A DNA stretch of 9,088 bases from Acidimicrobiia bacterium (GCA_030425785.1 JAUHYJ010000116.1:1-9088), one strand, 5' to 3'. Positions 1 through 6,896 are shown, counted from the first letter of the stretch. Notes: a model not told the origin generated them from the letters alone. Numbers and translations are program-made.

Positions 1-1
1 G

Positions 2-925
2 CTGCGTCAGGGCACGATCCGCGACGCCCGCGGCGCCGGCGACGACATCAAGCTCCTCGAGTTCCAGGGCAACAACGTCGGTGGCGGCATGTTCAACGTG
101 CTCGTTCCGCCGTTCGACGATCTCCGGGTGCGCCTCGCGCTCACCCAGATGAACAGCCAGGAGAACGTCATCGAGGCACTCGGTGGCACCGGCATCTCGT
201 CGGAGGGCACCCAGTGGTTCAGCCCCGACTCGCCGTGGTACTCGCCGGCGGTGGCCGAGGCATGGCCGCCGTTCGACTTCGAGGCCGGTGTGGCCACGCT
301 GACGGAGTACGTCAACGACCCCGAGCGCTCCGACGGCAAGGGCGCCGGCGAAGCGATCGACGTCGAGCTGTCGTGCCCGCCCGACCCGACGCTGATCGCG
401 GCCATGCAGGTCCTCGAGCAGACGTGGTCGGGCAGTGGTCTCGTCAACGTGACGCTGACCAACTTCGACCAGCAGACGCACATCAACAATGCGCTCGGTT
501 CGCCCGACGACGGCTTCGTCGGCTCGCACCAGGCGCACTGCTGGCGCTGGAGCGACGACAACGACCCGTCGATCTCGCTCAACCCGTTCCTGGCCCCGCC
601 GACGGCGGAGATCGCCGAGGCCGCCGGTCTGCCCGGCGTCGTCTCGCCGCTCAACTTCCCGAACTGGTGGAGCCCCGAGTCGTTCGAGGCCGCACAGGCC
701 GCCATCCGCACCGACGACTTCGACGAGCGCTACGCGCTCTACGAGTCGATCATGATGAACATCGCCGAGGAAGTGCCGATCTGGTACTCCGGCTACACGG
801 CGACGGCGATCGGCACCGCGCCGAACGTCGAGGGCATCAACGGCTGGCACCTCCCGAGCGGCGACCTCGGCATCGGTTTCCCCTCGGCCGAGGGGCGCTA
901 TCACGAGGTCTTCCTGACCGAGTGA
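2..925 (+). CDS. ABC importer family-5 solute-binding protein, C-terminal part (5' end outside window)
   Basis: This is the extracytoplasmic substrate-binding component of a peptide/nickel-type (SBP_bac_5) ABC importer. It would capture ligand outside the membrane and hand it to the two permeases encoded just downstream. The reading frame is open from base 2, well before the first Met codon at 89, so the gene enters from the left and 307 residues are visible. The N-terminal lobe, signal peptide and any lipobox are outside the window. What shows the family is the C-terminal lobe pattern: an FDDLRVRLALTQ segment (the usual 'DVRVRQAL' stretch), a later block with NWWSPESFEAA, then YALYESIMMNIAEEVPIWYSG and a short terminal strand-rich segment. 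Two Cys residues occur in the visible part (SCPPDP and HCWRW). It lies 58 nt upstream of the first permease on the same strand, so co-transcription is likely. The ligand (oligopeptide, nickel or other) cannot be told from this part. Confidence 0.88.
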   Translation: MRQGTIRDARGAGDDIKLLEFQGNNVGGGMFNVLVPPFDDLRVRLALTQMNSQENVIEALGGTGISSEGTQWFSPDSPWYSPAVAEAWPPFDFEAGVATLTEYVNDPERSDGKGAGEAIDVELSCPPDPTLIAAMQVLEQTWSGSGLVNVTLTNFDQQTHINNALGSPDDGFVGSHQAHCWRWSDDNDPSISLNPFLAPPTAEIAEAAGLPGVVSPLNFPNWWSPESFEAAQAAIRTDDFDERYALYESIMMNIAEEVPIWYSGYTATAIGTAPNVEGINGWHLPSGDLGIGFPSAEGRYHEVFLTE

Positions 926-983
926 TCCGGTGACGGACCAGTGATCGAGTGACGAGACCCCGGGCAGGAACAGGAGGCAACAC

Positions 984-1937
984 ATGGGAAAGTTGATCGC
1001 GACACGGTTGGTACGGCTCGTACTGACCCTGCTCGCCGTGACGTTCCTCACGTTCAGCCTCACTGCGCTCCTGCCCGGGGATCCCGTCAACGCGATCCTC
1101 GGCGTCGACGCCCCCCGGGATCAGGAGACGATCGACCAGATCCGCGCCGACCTCGGGCTCGACGACCCCTTCCTCGTCCGCTACGTCAACTGGCTCGGCG
1201 ACGCCGTCCAGGGCGATCTGGGCGAGTCGTACATCAACCGTGGGCAATCGGTCGCCGGCACGATCGCCGACCGGGTGCCGGTGACCGCCCAGCTCGCCTT
1301 CATGGCGATCGTGATGGCCGTCATCCTCGCCGTGCCGATCGGGGTGATCGGCGCCTACAAGCAGGGCAAGTGGCAGGACACGGCGAGCTCGGCCGGCGTC
1401 CAGATCGCGCTGTCGATCCCGAACTTCATCTTCGGGATCTTCTTCATCTGGTTGTTCGCCGTCCAGCTCCAGTGGCTCCCGGCGTCCAACTGGAACCGTC
1501 TCAGCGACGGAGTGCTCGCCAACCTCGAGACGGCGATCCTGCCCGCGGCTGCACTGGCGATGACCCAGATGGCGATCTTCTCCCGCCTCGTGCGGGCCGA
1601 CATGCTCGCCACGCTGCAGGAGAACTACATCCTGGCGGCGCGCTCCAAGGGTCTCAGCGACCGCTTCATCCTCATGCGTCATGCACTGCGCCCGAGCTCG
1701 CTGTCGCTCATGACCATCATCGGCATCAACTTCGGTGCTCTGCTCGGTGGCACCGTCGTGATCGAGACGTTGTTCGCCGTGCCCGGGCTCGGGTTCCGGC
1801 TCATCAACGCGATCAACCAGCGTGACATCCTGGTCATCCAGGGCATCACGGTGTTCGTCGCCGTCGTCTACGTCGTCATCAACACGATCGTCGACCTGCT
1901 GTACGCCGTCATCGACCCTCGCATCCGGAAGAGCTGA
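984..1937 (+). CDS. ABC importer permease, DppB/OppB type
   Basis: Inner-membrane permease of a peptide/nickel-type ABC importer, expected to pair with the DppC-type protein that follows to form the translocation pore. It has 317 residues, the usual length for this family. A first membrane segment lies at about residues 9-31 and is followed by the typical LLPGDPV sequence. Further hydrophobic segments lie near 102-124, 138-160, 184-204, 240-262 and 286-308, giving six in all. The cytoplasmic EAA loop that docks onto the ATPase is at about 215-236 (YILAARSKGLSDRF, then HALRPS). The C-terminus ends in the family signature LLYAVIDPRIRKS. The ATG start is set by a perfect AGGAGG at 972-977, 6 nt upstream. 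It sits between the binding protein and the second permease, which starts 3 nt after its stop. Whether it carries peptides or another ligand is unknown. Confidence 0.95.
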   Translation: MGKLIATRLVRLVLTLLAVTFLTFSLTALLPGDPVNAILGVDAPRDQETIDQIRADLGLDDPFLVRYVNWLGDAVQGDLGESYINRGQSVAGTIADRVPVTAQLAFMAIVMAVILAVPIGVIGAYKQGKWQDTASSAGVQIALSIPNFIFGIFFIWLFAVQLQWLPASNWNRLSDGVLANLETAILPAAALAMTQMAIFSRLVRADMLATLQENYILAARSKGLSDRFILMRHALRPSSLSLMTIIGINFGALLGGTVVIETLFAVPGLGFRLINAINQRDILVIQGITVFVAVVYVVINTIVDLLYAVIDPRIRKS

Positions 1938-1940
1938 ACC

Positions 1941-2945
1941 ATGTCGACGACGGAATCCGCACCACACCGCCCCGACTTCCCGCGCGACCGCCTGAGCCCG
2001 GTCTCGACGGCCACCCAGGCCGACGCCGCCCAGCAGGGCAAGCCGCGCCGGTCGACGCCGCGCCAGACCTGGAAGGCGATGCCGTTCCTCGTCAAGGTGT
2101 CGGCGGTCTGGCTCGTGCTCATCGTCGGCGGCGCGATCTACGCCAAGCTCGACCAGCACGTGTTCAACGGCGCCCTGCCCCTGCAGGATCCGAACGTGCA
2201 GACCAACAACTTCAACCCCGCCACCGGCGAGTTCGGCGACGGCGAACCCCTCGAGGGCCCGTCGGCCGCGCACTGGCTCGGCACCGACACCATCGCCCGC
2301 GACACCTTCGCCCGGCTGGTCCACGGCAGCTGGGTCAGCCTCATCGTGGCCTCGATCTCGGCCGCGTTCGGCATCATCATCGGCGGCCTGCTCGGTTCGC
2401 TCGTGGGGTTCGTGCGGGGCCGCACCGAGACCCTCGTCATGTCGATCATCGACGTGATCCTCGCCTTCCCCGCACTCATCCTGCTGTTGGCGCTGGTCTC
2501 GATCTTCGAGGTGCGCGACCTGTTCGTCATCAGTGTGGTCATCGGGTTCCTGTCGATCCCGGCCTACACGCGCGTCGCACGTGCGAACAGTCTGGCGGTC
2601 TCGAACCGTGACTTCGTGCTGGCAGCGCGGGCGATCGGCAGCAAGCCGCGCTCGATCCTGTTCCGCGAGATCATCCCGAACGTGCTCCCGACGCTGGTGT
2701 CGTACGCGATGGTCGCGGCCGCGTTCGTGGTCGTGGTCGAAGGGTCGCTGTCGTTCCTCGGCCTCAGCGTCCAGCTCCCGACGTCGACGTGGGGCAACAT
2801 GATCAACCAGGCCCGCGGCGACATCAAGGTCGATGCACGCCAGGTGCTCTGGCCGTCGCTCGTGCTGTCGATGACCGTGCTCTCGCTGAACCAGGTCGGC
2901 GACTTCTTCCAGAAGCGCGGCGCCGTCCGCGACGCCGCCATCTGA
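1941..2945 (+). CDS. ABC importer permease, DppC/OppC type
   Basis: Second inner-membrane permease of the same importer, 334 residues. A polar, Ser/Thr/Arg-rich cytoplasmic N-terminal tail of about 45 residues precedes the first membrane segment (about 50-68). A periplasmic stretch rich in Asn and Pro follows (about 70-108), then the diagnostic HWLGTDTIARDTFARLVHGS (111-130). Later hydrophobic segments lie near 133-157, 165-187, 193-212, 250-274 and 302-318. The EAA loop is at about 222-249 (DFVLAARAIGSKPRSILFRE, then IIPNVLP). The start codon is 3 nt after the preceding stop, with a GGAAGAG ribosome site at 1927-1933 inside the upstream gene, so the two permeases are probably translationally coupled. 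The C-terminus (DFFQKRGAVRDAAI) departs from the 'GDxLRDxLDPR' ending that OppC-like proteins usually show. No ATPase gene follows; the next DNA is a repeat array and then an acyl-CoA ligase. Confidence 0.94.
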   Translation: MSTTESAPHRPDFPRDRLSPVSTATQADAAQQGKPRRSTPRQTWKAMPFLVKVSAVWLVLIVGGAIYAKLDQHVFNGALPLQDPNVQTNNFNPATGEFGDGEPLEGPSAAHWLGTDTIARDTFARLVHGSWVSLIVASISAAFGIIIGGLLGSLVGFVRGRTETLVMSIIDVILAFPALILLLALVSIFEVRDLFVISVVIGFLSIPAYTRVARANSLAVSNRDFVLAARAIGSKPRSILFREIIPNVLPTLVSYAMVAAAFVVVVEGSLSFLGLSVQLPTSTWGNMINQARGDIKVDARQVLWPSLVLSMTVLSLNQVGDFFQKRGAVRDAAI

Positions 2946-2960
2946 TCCGCTGCCGTCGTT

Positions 2961-3136
2961 CGTTCTGGTCGGAGTTCCGGACAGCATCCCGTCCAGTTCC
3001 CCGCCCAGAACCAGCACCGCCTCGTTCTGGTCGGAGTTCCGGACAGCATCCCGTCCAGTTCCCCGCCCAGAACCAGCACCGCCTCGTTCTGGTCGGAGTT
3101 CCGGACAGCATCCCGTCCAGTTCCCCGACCAGAACG
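2961..3136. repeat. Array of three 62-bp tandem repeats, each an imperfect long palindrome
   Basis: Copies start at 2961, 3023 and 3085. Copies 1 and 2 are identical over 62 bp; copy 3 is a 52-bp partial that ends at 3136. Each copy begins with left arm CGTTCTGGTCGG. After a central section it reaches a right arm that is CCGCCCAGAACC in copies 1-2 and CCGACCAGAACG in copy 3. The inner section carries AGTTCC twice, flanking a small stem GGAC / GTCC around an 8-nt loop. Each copy can therefore fold into a long interrupted hairpin, perfect over 12 outer base pairs in copy 3 and mismatched in copies 1-2. A 10-bp spacer (AGCACCGCCT) joins the copies. The period is not a multiple of three, so a reading frame would shift at each copy; I read it as non-coding. 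It begins 15 nt after the stop of the permease gene, so it could lie in that operon's 3' untranslated RNA. No T-tract follows. Function is unknown; a REP/BIME-like intergenic repeat, a transcript end or a protein-binding array are all possible. Confidence 0.95.
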
Positions 3137-3254
3137 TGTGGACGACAGAGTCGGCGGCCACCTGCTGCGCATCGACTCGCATGCGTACCCCCTCGTACTG
3201 TTGGCCCGACGAACCGGTGACGACGAGACGTCGCCGTACTCGGAGGGGGAACCG
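3137..3254 (+). other. Non-coding leader between the repeat array and the acyl-CoA ligase gene
   Basis: This stretch separates the repeat array from the preferred ligase start. It is open in the ligase frame from a GTG at 3138, so an N-terminally longer protein is formally possible. However, the extra 39 residues do not resemble the start of acyl-CoA ligases and have no ribosome site of their own. A TACTGT at 3196-3201 could be a -10 element, but I see no good -35 partner, so I do not call a promoter. The purine-rich ribosome site of the ligase lies at the right end. Confidence 0.5.
3242..3248 (+). promoter_or_regulatory. Ribosome binding site that decides the acyl-CoA ligase start
   Basis: GGAGGGG lies 6 nt before the GTG at 3255 (8 nt measured from the GGAGG core). 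It favours that codon over the further upstream GTG at 3138, which has no purine-rich sequence before it. Confidence 0.7.
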
Positions 3255-4808
3255 GTGTATCCAGGCGAACACGCGACACGACATCCTGACCGGGCGGCGT
3301 TCATCATGGCGTCGACCGGCGAGGCCGTGAGCTATCGCGAGTTCGAGGACCGCGCCAACCGGCTCGCCCACGTGCTGTACGACCACGGGCTCCGCCGGCT
3401 CGACCACTACGCGATCTTCATGGAGAACAACGACCGGTACCTCGAGTCGTGCGCGGCCGGTGAGCGTTCGGGGCTCTACTACACCTGCATCAACTCGTAC
3501 CTGACCGCCCCCGAGGTCGCGTACATCGTCGACAACAGCGACTCGCGCGTGCTCATCACGTCGGCGGCCAAGCGCGACGTCGCGCTCGCCGCCGTGGCGT
3601 CGTGCCCGCGCATCGAGCTCGTGCTGGTCGTCGACGAGCCAGGCGGCTCAGGCGACGGCCGCGTCCGCGACTTCGTCGAGCACCTGGCGCGGTTCCCGAC
3701 CAGCCCGCTGCTGCACGAACGGCTGGGCGGTGCGATGCTCTACTCGTCGGGGACGACCGGTCGTCCGAAGGGCATCGTGCGCCCGCTCCCCGATCAGCCG
3801 CCGCACGATCGCACCCCGCTGTACGCGTTCTTGTCGAACCTGTGGCACTACCGGGAGGACATGATCTACCTCTCGCCGGCACCGCTCTACCACTCGGCGC
3901 CGCAGGCCGCCGTCAACCTCACGATCCGCCACGGCGGCACGGCGATCGTCATGGAACGGTTCGATCCGGTCGAGTACCTGCGCCTCGTCGAGCAGTACCA
4001 GGTGACACACACCCAGCTCGTGCCGACGATGTTCTCGCGCATGCTCAAGCTGCCCGAGGACCAACGCACGCGGTACGACCTGTCGTCGCTCGAGATCGCG
4101 ATCCATGCGGCCGCACCGTGCCCGGTCCAGGTCAAGCACCAGATGATCGACTGGTGGGGTCCGATCATCCACGAGTACTACGGCGCGACCGAGGGGCTCG
4201 GCTTCACCGCCTGCGACAGCGAGGAGTGGCTCGCCCACCCCGGCACCGTCGGGAAGATCATGCTGGGCACCCTCCACATCCTCGACGACGACATGAACGA
4301 GCTGCCGCCCCGGACACCGGGCACGATCTGGTTCGAGACCGCGACCGAGTTCGCGTACCACAACGACCCGGAGAAGACCGCCGAGGCGACGTCGCCCGAC
4401 GGCACGATGACGACGGTCGGCGACGTCGGCTACGTCGACGACGGCTACCTGTTCCTGACCGACCGGGCGACGTTCATGATCATCTCCGGGGGCGTCAACA
4501 TCTACCCGCAGGAGACCGAGGACCTCCTGATCACGCACCCGAAGGTCGCCGACGCGGCAGTGATCGGCGTGCCGAACGAGGACCTGGGCGAGGAGGTCAA
4601 GGCGGTCGTGCAGGTGATGCCCGGTGTCGAGCCCGGGGACGCGTTGACCGACGAACTGTTGGCGTTCTGTCGCGACCACCTCTCGCGCCAGAAGGTGCCC
4701 CGCAGCATCGACTACGACGACGAGCTGCCGCGGCTGCCGACCGGCAAGCTCTACAAGCGCAAGCTCCGCGACCGCTACTGGGGCGACGGCGCCAGCAAGA
4801 TCGTCTGA
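3255..4808 (+). CDS. Acyl-CoA ligase (FadD-like, ANL superfamily)
   Basis: ATP-dependent acyl-CoA synthetase: it activates a carboxylic acid to the acyl-AMP and then to the CoA thioester, in the cytoplasm. It has 517 residues from the GTG at 3255, a normal length for the family. The AMP-binding P-loop motif YSSGTTGRPKG is at 163-173. The adenine/acyl-site motif YYGATEG is at 308-314. The hinge region carries TDR (Asp403, Arg404) followed by ISGGVNIYPQE. The catalytic Lys of the C-terminal domain is Lys498 in PTGKLYKRKL. All core residues of an active enzyme are therefore present. I chose GTG 3255 because it has a strong ribosome site and the product begins MYPGEHATRHPDRAAF, like many FadD proteins. 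It is followed 13 nt later by a CoA-transferase gene, probably in the same operon. The substrate is not predictable from these motifs; medium-chain, branched, aromatic and steroid side-chain acids are all possible. Confidence 0.93.
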   Translation: MYPGEHATRHPDRAAFIMASTGEAVSYREFEDRANRLAHVLYDHGLRRLDHYAIFMENNDRYLESCAAGERSGLYYTCINSYLTAPEVAYIVDNSDSRVLITSAAKRDVALAAVASCPRIELVLVVDEPGGSGDGRVRDFVEHLARFPTSPLLHERLGGAMLYSSGTTGRPKGIVRPLPDQPPHDRTPLYAFLSNLWHYREDMIYLSPAPLYHSAPQAAVNLTIRHGGTAIVMERFDPVEYLRLVEQYQVTHTQLVPTMFSRMLKLPEDQRTRYDLSSLEIAIHAAAPCPVQVKHQMIDWWGPIIHEYYGATEGLGFTACDSEEWLAHPGTVGKIMLGTLHILDDDMNELPPRTPGTIWFETATEFAYHNDPEKTAEATSPDGTMTTVGDVGYVDDGYLFLTDRATFMIISGGVNIYPQETEDLLITHPKVADAAVIGVPNEDLGEEVKAVVQVMPGVEPGDALTDELLAFCRDHLSRQKVPRSIDYDDELPRLPTGKLYKRKLRDRYWGDGASKIV

Positions 4809-4821
4809 CGGGCGCACGATC

Positions 4822-5946
4822 GTGGACCTGCCGCTCGCCGACCTCGTCGTGATCGACCTGACCGTCGCCCGCGCCGGGCCGACGTGCGTGCGCCAGTTCG
4901 CCGACTGGGGCGCGAACGTGATCCGCGTCGACGCGCCGGGAGGCGGCGGTCGCGTCGGCCAGGCCGGGGCCTCCGACGACGGCAACCTCCACCGGAACAA
5001 GCGGTCGATCGAGCTCGACCTGCGCACGGCGGCGGGGCAGGAAGCGCTCGGGAGACTGATCGATCGGGCCGACGTGCTGATCGAGAACATGCGGCCGTCG
5101 GTCAAGCAGCGGCTGGGATTCGACTACGACACCGTGCACGACCGGAACCCCCGGCTCGTCTACGGCTCGATCTCGGGGTTCGGACAGGACGGCCCCTACG
5201 GCGAGCGCGGCGGGCTCGATCAGATCATCCAGGGCATGGGCGGGTTGATGGGGGTCACCGGCGAGCGCGACGGGCCGCCGATGCGCGCCGGCATCCCGGT
5301 CTCCGACCTGTCGGCCGGGCTGTACCTGGCGATCGGCGTCCTGGTCGCGCTGCACGAGCGCGAGCGCACCGGTGTCGGGCGGTGGGTCACGACGTCGTTG
5401 CTCGAATCGATGATCGCGATGCTCGACTTCCAGGCCGCCCGCTGGACGATCGATCGCGACGTGCCGACGTCGGAGGGCAACGACCATCCGACGCTGGTGC
5501 CGATGGGGTGCTTCGCGTCGGCCGACGGCCACGTCAACATCGCGGCGCCGTCGGGCCGGCTGCTCACCGCGTTCTGCGAGGCGATCGGCGAGCCCGATCT
5601 GCCCGACGATTCGCGCTTCTCGTCGACGCGGCGTCGCCACGAGCACCGCGACGAGCTGAACGCGATCGTCGCAGCACGGCTCGCCGACCGCACGACGGCG
5701 GAGTGGGTCGACACGCTCAACGCCGTTGGCGTGCCGTGCGGGCCGGTGTACCGGATCGACGAGGTGTTCGCCGACCCGCAGGTCGAGCACCTCGGGATGA
5801 CCGCCGAGGTCGAGCACCCGACGCTCGGCCCGGTCGCGTTGGTGCGCAACGCGGTGACGATGTCGGGCGAGGTCCCGACGGTGCGCACGCCCGCTCCCGC
5901 TCCGGGCGACCACACCGGCGAGATCCTGCGCGAACTCGGACTGTGA
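4822..5946 (+). CDS. Family III CoA-transferase (CaiB/BaiF type)
   Basis: Transfers CoA from one acyl-CoA donor to a free carboxylic acid. Length is 374 residues from a GTG start, typical for the compact members. Visible family features are the N-terminal LADLVVIDLTVARAGP and GANVIRVDAP, then NKRSIELDLRTAAGQ (59-73), ADVLIENMRPSVKQRLGF (83-100), SISGFGQDGPYGERGGLDQI (116-135) and the GMGGLMGVTG turn (138-147). Asp162 in PVSDLSAGLYLAIGVLVAL aligns with the catalytic Asp that carries the acyl group in formyl-CoA transferase. The block around GLDQIIQGMGG favours a transferase over the related alpha-methylacyl-CoA racemases, which I considered. The gene begins 13 nt after the ligase stop with only a weak purine site (ACGGGC), so it may depend on translation of the ligase. 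It ends in a hairpin shared with the convergent dehydrogenase gene. Donor and acceptor acids are unknown. Confidence 0.92.
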   Translation: MDLPLADLVVIDLTVARAGPTCVRQFADWGANVIRVDAPGGGGRVGQAGASDDGNLHRNKRSIELDLRTAAGQEALGRLIDRADVLIENMRPSVKQRLGFDYDTVHDRNPRLVYGSISGFGQDGPYGERGGLDQIIQGMGGLMGVTGERDGPPMRAGIPVSDLSAGLYLAIGVLVALHERERTGVGRWVTTSLLESMIAMLDFQAARWTIDRDVPTSEGNDHPTLVPMGCFASADGHVNIAAPSGRLLTAFCEAIGEPDLPDDSRFSSTRRRHEHRDELNAIVAARLADRTTAEWVDTLNAVGVPCGPVYRIDEVFADPQVEHLGMTAEVEHPTLGPVALVRNAVTMSGEVPTVRTPAPAPGDHTGEILRELGL

Positions 5947-5970
5947 CGGGTCGTGCCGGGCACGACCCGT
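5946..5970. terminator. Hairpin between convergent genes, possible bidirectional terminator
   Basis: ACGGGTCGTGCC and its exact reverse complement GGCACGACCCGT are separated by one base, giving an 11-12 bp GC-rich stem with a tight loop. It starts on the last base of the CoA-transferase stop codon and ends 4 nt before the stop of the opposite-strand dehydrogenase. No T-run follows on either side, so it is not a canonical intrinsic terminator, but its position between two gene ends suggests transcript-end formation for both. Confidence 0.65.
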
Positions 5971-5974
5971 TCCA

Positions 5975-6754
5975 TCACTTGGGTGGCATGCGGATGCCGC
6001 CGTCGACGCGGACGACCTCGCCGTTCATGTACTTGTTGGTGATCAGCTCGACGACCATCGACGCCAGCTCGTCGGCCGAGCCGAGGCGCTTGGGGAACAG
6101 GACGTTCTTGCCGAGGTTCTCCTTGAACTGCTCGGACGCCTCACCCTCGCCGTAGATCGGCGTCTCGATCAGGCCCGGCGCGACCGTGTTCACCCGCACG
6201 CCCACCGCGGACAGGTCGCGGGCGATCGGCAGGGTCATCCCGACGACGCCACCCTTCGACGCCGAGTAGGCGGCCTGGCCGATCTGGCCGTCGAACGCCG
6301 CGACCGACGCCATGTTGACGATCGCGCCGCGCTGGCCGTCGTCGTCGGCTGCATCGGTCTGGGCCATCGCGGCCGCCGCGAGCCGCAGCATGTTGAACGA
6401 ACCCAGCAGGTTGACCTTGATGACGAAGTCGAACTGCTCCTGGGGCATCGGGCTGTTGTTGCGGTCGATCGTGCGGTTCGCCCAACCGATGCCGGCCGAG
6501 TTGACGAGGACGCGCAGCGGGCCCATCTCGGTCGCGGCGGCGACGGCGGCGTTGCCGTCCTCCTCGCTCGAGACGTCGCACTTGACGTAGAGGCCGCCGA
6601 TCTCCTTCGCGACCGCCTCGCCCTTGTCCTCCTGCAGGTCGGCCACGACGACACGGGCACCGAGCGCCGCCAGCTGGCGGGCACACGCCTCGCCGATGCC
6701 GGACGCTCCGCCCGTGACGATCGCCGACGCCCCGTTCAAGTCCAATCGATTCAT
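5975..6754 (-). CDS. Short-chain dehydrogenase, 3-hydroxyacyl-CoA dehydrogenase (HSD17B10-like)
   Basis: NAD-dependent SDR oxidoreductase, most likely oxidising a 3-hydroxyacyl-CoA to the 3-ketoacyl-CoA, the step before thiolysis. It has 259 residues, the classical SDR length. The Rossmann cofactor motif TGGASGIG is at 14-21. Asp39 at the end of the second strand (VVVADL) points to NAD rather than NADP. The NNAG motif appears as NSAG (85-88). The active site is Ser150, Tyr163 and Lys167 (YSASK). The [14 protein letters not shown] segment is at 187-200, and the C-terminal [16 protein letters not shown] strongly resembles type-2 3-hydroxyacyl-CoA dehydrogenases. The ATG has an AAGGAG ribosome site 8 nt upstream (6763-6768 on the opposite strand). 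It lies downstream of the thiolase on the same strand but 208 bp away, with hairpins in between, so it may have its own promoter. Other SDR activities on alcohol substrates cannot be excluded. Confidence 0.9.
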   Translation of the reverse strand: MNRLDLNGASAIVTGGASGIGEACARQLAALGARVVVADLQEDKGEAVAKEIGGLYVKCDVSSEEDGNAAVAAATEMGPLRVLVNSAGIGWANRTIDRNNSPMPQEQFDFVIKVNLLGSFNMLRLAAAAMAQTDAADDDGQRGAIVNMASVAAFDGQIGQAAYSASKGGVVGMTLPIARDLSAVGVRVNTVAPGLIETPIYGEGEASEQFKENLGKNVLFPKRLGSADELASMVVELITNKYMNGEVVRVDGGIRMPPK

Positions 6755-6773
6755 GTAGTTGTCTCCTTCTGTT

Positions 6774-6788
6774 GCGGCGTCACGCCGC
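6774..6788 (-). other. Small hairpin just upstream of the dehydrogenase ribosome site
   Basis: GCGGCGT and ACGCCGC are separated by one base, so the RNA can form a 6-bp stem with a UGA loop. It ends 5 nt before the AAGGAG of the short-chain dehydrogenase. It leaves the ribosome site free, so it could protect the 5' end of the message or be a remnant of a transcript end. Functional significance is uncertain. Confidence 0.4.
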
Positions 6789-6862
6789 CTTGTACCAGTT
6801 CAGTCCACGACAACCCGACCGACCCAACCGACGAGCTGCGCGCCGGGCCGCCATTCGGCTTG

Positions 6863-6896
6863 CTCTGACGGGATCGGACGATCTGGCCCGTCAGAG
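6863..6896 (-). terminator. Ten-bp perfect hairpin in the thiolase-dehydrogenase gap, possible terminator
   Basis: CTCTGACGGG (6863-6872) and its exact reverse complement CCCGTCAGAG (6887-6896) enclose a 14-nt loop, inside which ATCG and CGAT can add a short inner stem. It lies 66 nt beyond the thiolase stop, on the 3' side of that gene. There is no T-run, so I read it as a possible factor-dependent terminator or processing site rather than a standard intrinsic one. It would partly separate the dehydrogenase from the upstream operon. Confidence 0.5.

Noticed and set aside
2961..3136. CRISPR array
   Set aside because: The copies are contiguous 62-bp units joined by the same 10-bp spacer sequence. 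There are no unique spacers of constant length and no cas genes.
2961..3136. Peptide repeats encoded on the - strand through the array
   Set aside because: The 62-bp period shifts the frame each copy, so the same DNA is read as three different peptides. There is no start with a ribosome site.
2961..3136. Insertion sequence or MITE
   Set aside because: It has 12-bp terminal inverted repeats, but there is no visible target-site duplication and the interior is a tandem array. I kept it as a repeat and noted the bounded ends as a finding.
837..3407. Very long - strand open frame (856 codons) opposite the two permeases and the repeat array
   Set aside because: Its product is Arg/Asp/His/Glu-rich low-complexity sequence without domains, opposite genes with clear family motifs. 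Long antisense open frames are expected at this GC content.
3648..5913. Long - strand open frames opposite the ligase and CoA-transferase
   Set aside because: Composition is Arg/Val/Asp-rich with no recognisable motif, and the sense-strand proteins have intact catalytic residues.
4822..5946. Alpha-methylacyl-CoA racemase
   Set aside because: Racemases usually carry a GHD-type motif where this protein has GERGGLDQIIQGMGG, and the Asp162 region matches CoA-transferases.
6789..6860. Promoter for the short-chain dehydrogenase
   Set aside because: A TTGTCG and a TACAAG occur on the - strand but are only 13 nt apart, and no better pair is visible.
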